From the NCBI RefSeq assembly GCF_032854445.1, contig NC_088301.1:30118402-30182401 (forward strand): a stretch of 64,000 nt of DNA, in the 5' to 3' direction. Each line of letters begins with the position of its first letter. The first letter of the stretch is position 1. The notes below the pieces were generated by a model. That model saw only the letters and a list, made by a program, of their open reading frames with translations. It was not told the DNA's origin and made no database searches. Source of the DNA: Liolophura sinensis (Eukaryota; Mollusca; Polyplacophora; Chitonida; Chitonidae). Positions 52,501 through 58,500 of the stretch are shown here, one piece after another. A program made the position numbers and the translations under genes.

Positions 52501-55500
52501 ACACACTTTCGGATTCATACGAGTGAGAGTGCTTTAACAGAAAGAGCCCCGACCAAAAATAAAGTTTACCGTATATCAGCACTTCACAAAGGTTCAATGG
52601 ATACTTTCGTGTCTGTTTAATCTGGACGACGTTTCCTCTCAGAGGAGTGTAATTCCCACAATTCCCTTTGATTGTTGGACCAGGACCAGAGCTATCTGGG
52701 CCTCCTTGTGTTTGGTCTCTGTAACATTCTCGGTAGTTTGCTGAACCAGACGATGTTTCACCTACGCTGAGCACAAACTGATTGATACGACCATCACCTA
52801 GTAAAAGTAAGCAGAGCATGCACGAGTCTTTGTACACATCTATATACGTTACGAGTTTATAAAATTCCCACAACTTCTGTGAAATAGCATTTGTAATAAT
52901 TTTATTTGCCAACTCAATGTCATCTTCTTGATACAATACAACCTTCAGTCACATGTATATAAAGAAGAAAACAGGTCAACTTCTACAACAAAATGTATTC
53001 TGTCTGACTCGGAAACATGCATGTAGTACGTGGATATGCCTAATGTGTGTTTTCATACTTACAACAACCACCATGCCTGACATCGATGGCGAATCTGTAG
53101 ATATTGTAGGTCCGATCCAAGGTGACATTCCACTCAGCCAGGGTGTTAAGGTTAGATGTACGACCTGCTTGAGTACATGGAGTTGTGAAGAAGTCATACC
53201 CTCGTTTACCATCTACAGCCAAGCTGGCATTGTGACACGTGTCAGGACCCCCTTGACAATACGTGTCTGGACTGTGACTAGCTGCCCGTCGCAAAGCTAC
53301 ATTCTCTGAAATAATAATGTAAATGATGTTAGACTAACACCAACAGCTGACTGTCTATCTTGGCAGTCCATACACTATACATGTTTGCTGAAAATCCTTA
53401 TGCAGTTACACTAGTCAATACAAGTACATGTACATGTAAGCCTACATTCAAACCCTCAAACACATACTTATTTGAAGATATAGATACTGTCTAAATTTCA
53501 TACAACCTGGTTCTTAAATTGAAGGGATTAAAATTAAGTAATAACAAAAACCGATTGTAAAGGAACATCATTGTTTTATTTGTAAAATAGTTAATGATGA
53601 AGTTGAAAATTGTACATACTAGCTATCAAATAAAACAGGATTTGTGTCCACATTGATGATTTATTCTAATTAGCTACACCTGTTTATCATTATTGTGTGT
53701 GTAGATGAGCAGTATGGACAATAGTTATCAGCAGAATTTCTGTGTCTGACTGTGCTGTTACAGTGTGGCTCATGACCAGAATGCTAAATGCACACTGCAG
53801 CTTTACTGAATACACAATCTAGCAATGCAATTAACAAACCACAAGTAGCACATAATGCACACAAAGAAAACCATAAATAAATCAAAATTATAGGAGTCTG
53901 ATGTGTAAAAAGTTGACCTGGTAGAAGTTTTAATATTCTGAGCTTTCATACTTTGGACTGGAGTCACTTAAAATTACAGTTATACATGTACTGAATCACA
54001 TCTGCCTGCTGAAAGAGTCAAGTGCTTGTAAACAAAACAGCGCCTACAGGAGGACACAGAGTTAAATGTAGACAAGGTAAGCTGATGCAAACCACAGAAG
54101 GAAGTAAAACACCTAATTCATAATATACCCATCTCTCTTCGTTTTTAGCTGTTGTAAAGGCTGGTATGGTCGATCTATAGAGCCACTGTACTGGGTTCTA
54201 TATGACACAATGTGCCTTCTATCAGAGATGTATCTTTCATCATGCTCAGCACACAGGGGTTTGGCTGATGTTCATGTATGCCAACAATAATTCAGGTGAT
54301 GTTTCGCTTCGATTACAGGATATATACTCAACAAAAAATATCAACACACAAAGCAATTTAATTTATATTGCTTTCTCTCAGTATTAAATAACGTGTTAAC
54401 TCAACAATTAAGGCAAGTTATCATTATCAATTGTGTCTTCAATTTCAATTGATACATAAGCAGCTATGAAATTGTGAGAGTTTTCTAACAAGGTTTGAAG
54501 ATATTTGACAAAGGCATTAAATGTGCTACATTAAAATGTAGACTGATCGGTGCTCCTCATTAGGTTGTAAAACATATCCCTGAGGAACCCTGCAGTTAGT
54601 TGTTTCATGTCTGCAGATGACTTTATAATAATTGGCACTCAGGAAGGCATGGATTCACAGTGCTGAATGGGAGGATCGTGTTTTGTACCAAACAAGGAGA
54701 GTTGTATCTGTTATTGTCATTTTACAACCGAAAGCTATACAAGAAGAATTAAAAAGAATTCCAAATGAATCATAATTATGAAAATACGAAGCTTTCATCT
54801 AAAAAGAACTCATGAGTTCATGAGTTGTGCAGATAAGTTCTGACATCTAAATATGCACCTGAAAGACTGAAAAAAAATATACTCACGCCTCTGGCAAGTC
54901 GACCCATCCCATCCGTCAGCACAGTTTCCACTACAGCCTGTCTGAGGATTACAGTCCACACCCGGAACACAGTGACAGTCATATTTACAGTCTTGTCCAT
55001 ACTTGTTCTGAGGGCACTGACCTGAAACTATAACATACACGGTAATTAATAAACCAGTCTGACCTTGAGTCACATTGTCTTAAGACATCCTGCCTGATGC
55101 TCAAATCTCACACCCGGACCACAGTGACGGTCACACCTACAGCCTGGCCCACACTTGTTCTGAGGACACTGACCTAAAACTATAACACACACGGTAATTA
55201 CTAAACCAGTCTGAGCTTGAGTCACGTGGTCTTAGGAAATCCTGTCTGAATCTCACAGCTCACACCCGGACCACAGTGACAGTCATACCTACAGCCTGGT
55301 CCATACGTGTTCTAAGAACATTAACCTGAAACTACAACACAGATGGTAATTACTAAACTGACCCTGACCCTGAGTCACGTGGTCGTAGGACATCCTGTCT
55401 GAAGCTCCCATCTGATCACAGACATATAGCCTAGACCATACTTGTTCTCTCTCAGGGCACTGTAATGCTCCGGTTTACCGAAATGTAGGTCCCAAAAATC

Positions 55501-58500
55501 TGAGAATGGTATTAATTCTTTGTGTGGAAACAGGGTGAAGGCACGTTGCAACAACCATAAATGACTACGTACTGAGACATAAACAAAAAGCGATGTATTT
55601 CTAGAATGCATGAAGTCTGCTGTTACGTGATACATGTACACGGTTAAGTCACTCTGTCGAACTTAAAGAGGCTTGCTACTGGTGGTGTTCTGTTCCTTCA
55701 CGTTTTTGCTTGACCCACGTTTTTTTTTTCAACACTAAAAACTACCTTGTTATTCTGAAATCCATAGATCTAAACGTGATGGTCATGTATTTCCACTTCC
55801 GCGGCAGTAAGGGCTAAAAGTGTACAAATTTTCCGTTGGGAGGCGTTGAAGCTTGCAAATTCTTTCGATTCCTCGTGAACTGACATGCGTGACCCAAAAC
55901 AACTTGTTACTCATGGACATCAGACGTCAAAACGGTAAGTAGGCATTCGTCTTTGTTCTTGCAGTTAATCTTGTGACGAGGTGTGTCTGAACTCCCAATT
56001 GGCATTTTCTTTGAAATTTGCACCCGTCCATAAAAATGTTCATTGGAAAAGCAAAACCTGTCTGGTAGGGTAATACTATTTAATACGAAATTGGTTATGC
56101 CTTGCTACCTGTTATTTATTTTGACTATGGCGGATATCCATTTCTGATCGAACACCGCATACCCTTCCATCACAATGTCCCATTCTTGTCTAACATCTAT
56201 TTCCAGTAAAACTGAAATACTGTCTCGTCGTTTACTTATGTTTTTTATTTATAACTTATATGCAATTGTTGTAGAAAACAATATCGTGAATATCGGCATG
56301 AATTGCTGAAATTTTAATATCTCAAAGTAGGCACCCCATTTCAATTTGTCACTAATGGCTATGCGTTTGCTCCAAAAATACTGAAGTGACAGCCAAAAGT
56401 TCTGACAGTTTAATGATTCACGGTAAACATAGGCAGGAACGTGATCGTCGCTTGAAGAAAGCAATGGATTCAATCTGTGAAATGGGTATAACATTGAATA
56501 AGGACAAATATCTATTTGGACTACCACAACTGGAATTCATGGATCATAGGATATCGAGTAAAGTGATGGACCCTACTGAAGGAAAGGTAAAAACTCTGAC
56601 CTCAGCAAGAGACTGAGGTTTGGTGAAAATTTACCACAAATATATCTACTCTGGCTAAACCCATGCATAGGTAAACACGTAAGAGTTACGCTGATCGATT
56701 TGTGAGATAAGTAGATTTTCACAAATAACGATAACGTGAACAGCCTTCCTTGTACGTAGGATCGAGAGCAGAGCGGATGCGCTCAGCCTTCTGCTGTTCT
56801 ATGATAGACAGATGTGAAGTATATAGTTGTATGAAAAGGAAGGAAATGTAACTGGTAATAGGTTTCTTTGGAGTAAACACCAATGTCGGAGAGATAATTT
56901 TGCTGCATTAGTTTTTATAACTAGGCTTAAATTAACTCCACATATGTAAACAATAACGTTTTGTCACAGGTTCTAGGCGTAGTTCATCATTAGTGAGGGA
57001 ACGCCGGTCCACACATTTTAGAGAAATTATGAATATTAACGGAAGAACTAACAGGATATTGTATGAAGCTTCCAGTCGATTGCAGTGTTAGGACTGTTCA
57101 CTTAGTAATGTTAGATACTTTGTATGCTCATTTGCGTTAAGCGTATGTTAATGCAATAATGCTCAGTATGTGTATTTCTGATAACCTGTGTTTTCAAGTA
57201 GTACGCTATAGAAGGTTCTAAGTCAGTTAAGAAATGACAATAGCGGTTATGTCAGAGAAGTTTTATTCATAACGATATCTAATGCTGACTTGTGTACGCC
57301 TGAGTTACACAGTAATCGTCGAAAGCTGTATTACCGTAAAATACCGAAAAAGATCATTTGTTATTGTTGCCAAGAGTTGTCAAGAGATATGATGCAAGGT
57401 TAACTGTGACAAGATAATAGAAAAGTGTTGTTACGCATCCCAACATTGTTCTTCAATGAGTATAGATTACCATAAATATGTTAATAGTTTGTTGGGTTTT
57501 ATCTGATAAATTGAACAGCCCCGTTCAGGGGTGTGCTTCTTCTGTAATATCGCCGAGGCTTCGGATTAAAGTAACGTAATCCTATTTACATGTGTTGAGT
57601 ACTTTCCTTTCAGCATCTCTTGATTCCACGCTGAATATCCATATCTAAGCCAGAGGTGGGTGACACAAGTGGGATAAGCCAGAAGGTACATGTACCTTGT
57701 GTTACAGCCACAGCGATGCACTTACTAACAGTTTATGAATGACTTGTGCCAAGTAGTCGCAAATAACCGGTGAAATACAGCTTCTTGTCAGTGTACCTCA
57801 GTCAGGGTTTCATTAACATTATGATTCAATTTAAATTTCATCAAAAGGAAAATGACCCGCGCGTGCACGCATCTAGGCAGTATCTTGGGCAACAAAAATG
57901 GTGTGTGATGAATATGTAAGGGCAGAATCGACTTTCTCAAAACATTTGCCTGAAACATGGGCTTAGAACAGTGTCAGTATGTCATGATAGAAGCAATGAC
58001 TGAACGGGAACGATTCCAGTTACCAGATTTATGGTTTAAAGCGTAAACCAACACTTACCGGCACTGTGGCTATTAATAAAGCCACCCGTTTCATCACAAC
58101 AATATCATCCGTGTGTGAATTATTGGCATCCTCCAATCGGATGAAGCTACATGGAAATTGTTTGCGTCTAAACCGATGATAGTATACAGAAGAGGAAGGA
58201 ATCTGGGAGAAATAATCTTCCGAGTTTAGATATGATCTCAAAGCACATATACTATTTATTTACTTATTTGATTGGTGTTTCACACGGTAGTAAAGAATAT
58301 TGCACAAAGCACATATAATATAAACAGTAATTTGAATCGCTGATCTACCAGTCTCATACCTACAGTTATGATGATATGAATTTACTCTAAATCATATCAG
58401 GTGAAAGAATATATACCATGCAAGAATCGGATGTTTCAATATAAGAATGGTCTTGTATTAAAAAATGTTAACGTCTAGCGCTGTAGCTCAGTCCCAAAAA

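Noticed and set aside
58040-58085. Possible alternative first exon (MKRVALLIATVP followed by GTAAGTG, minus strand)
   Set aside because: Looks like a signal peptide with a donor, but the exon would leave in phase 0 while EGF1 needs phase 1, and it lies in a local duplication. Kept only as a note.
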